A stretch of DNA of 64,000 nucleotides from Pseudomonas berkeleyensis (GTDB lineage: Bacteria > Pseudomonadota > Gammaproteobacteria > Pseudomonadales > Pseudomonadaceae): contig NZ_CP059139.1 in assembly GCF_014109765.1 (NCBI RefSeq), positions 1 to 64,000 on the forward strand. The letters run 5' to 3'. The notes under the pieces are model-generated. The model worked only from the letters and a program-made list of their open reading frames with translations, had not been told where the DNA came from and searched no databases. This document shows, piece by piece, positions 63,884 to 64,000 of this stretch (within the stretch, counting starts at the first letter, position 1; every line of letters starts with the position of its first letter). The position numbers were made by a program, and so were the translations under genes.

Positions 63884-64000
63884 TCAGCTCGGGCAGCCCA
63901 GTCGCTCGCTGAGGTAATCGAGGAAGCAGGTGATGCGTGAGGCCAGTGCGGTGTTGCGGTAGTACACCGCATTGACCGGTTGGCGCACCTCCACGCGCTG
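63884..64000 (-). CDS. LysR-family regulator, C-terminal end (cut by window edge)
   Basis: The minus strand is open from the window edge to a TGA at 63884-63886. The 38 residues include QPVNAVYYRNTAL and ITCFLDYLSERLG, which is the typical C-terminus of LysR-type effector domains. The start lies beyond the window, so the target genes cannot be inferred. Confidence 0.75.
   Translation of the reverse strand, partial: QRVEVRQPVNAVYYRNTALASRITCFLDYLSERLGCPS

Overview
The window is the replication-origin-proximal part of a Pseudomonas chromosome. It opens inside or at the start of dnaA and runs dnaA-dnaN-recF-gyrB. It then keeps the gene order I know from the first part of the P. aeruginosa chromosome: hdtS/plsC, gmhB, glyS, glyQ, tag, lipid A-type acyltransferase, PilZ, TPR, trkA, rsmB, fmt, def, LysM, dprA, tsaC, qor, hemF, aroE, then SulP/choline-type binding protein/betC/LysR. 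High GC, near-identical housekeeping proteins, two Pseudomonas-type parS sites and dispersed Pseudomonas-like palindromes support this. The ectoine catabolic genes suggest a species of the P. mendocina/P. oleovorans kind, which is inference.

The backbone is broken by accessory blocks. (1) 6.2-13.2 kb: a diguanylate cyclase and a six-gene minus-strand operon resembling E. coli ynbABCD with two extra genes. It has a CDP-alcohol phosphotransferase, a hydrolase-methyltransferase fusion, a PAP2-dual-specificity-phosphatase fusion, a small membrane protein, an acyltransferase and a CDP-diglyceride synthase. Together these look like a self-contained route to an unknown phospholipid. (2) 17.9-22.1 kb: a FecI/FecR/TonB-receptor iron signalling trio behind a Fur-like box. 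(3) 24.8-28.8 kb: an MprF-type aminoacyl-phosphatidylglycerol synthase with a VirJ/AcvB-type hydrolase. (4) 28.9-45.7 kb: ectoine/hydroxyectoine uptake and breakdown (ehuABCD, enuR, eutB, eutC, doeA, doeB, doeX, doeC, doeD). This block is interrupted by an IS110-family element, an orphan choline/betaine-type binding protein, an NlpC/P60 protein and a yhhQ-type gene preceded by a preQ1-I-like riboswitch. (5) 57.5-62.7 kb: a choline-O-sulfate cluster with its own LysR regulator.

In the ectoine block, EhuABCD imports the solute and EutB/EutC are thought to convert hydroxyectoine to ectoine. DoeA opens the ring, DoeB deacetylates, and DoeD and DoeC take diaminobutyrate to aspartate. EnuR and DoeX are the likely regulators. 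A shared ACTAGGAC motif lies in front of both enuR/ehuB and eutB.

Intergenic space is crowded with repeats: three short palindrome families and a longer 144-190 bp element with terminal inverted repeats, seen three times (between def and fmt, qor and hemF, and LysR and pbpG). I found no tRNA, rRNA or CRISPR. The window ends inside a LysR-type regulator on the minus strand.
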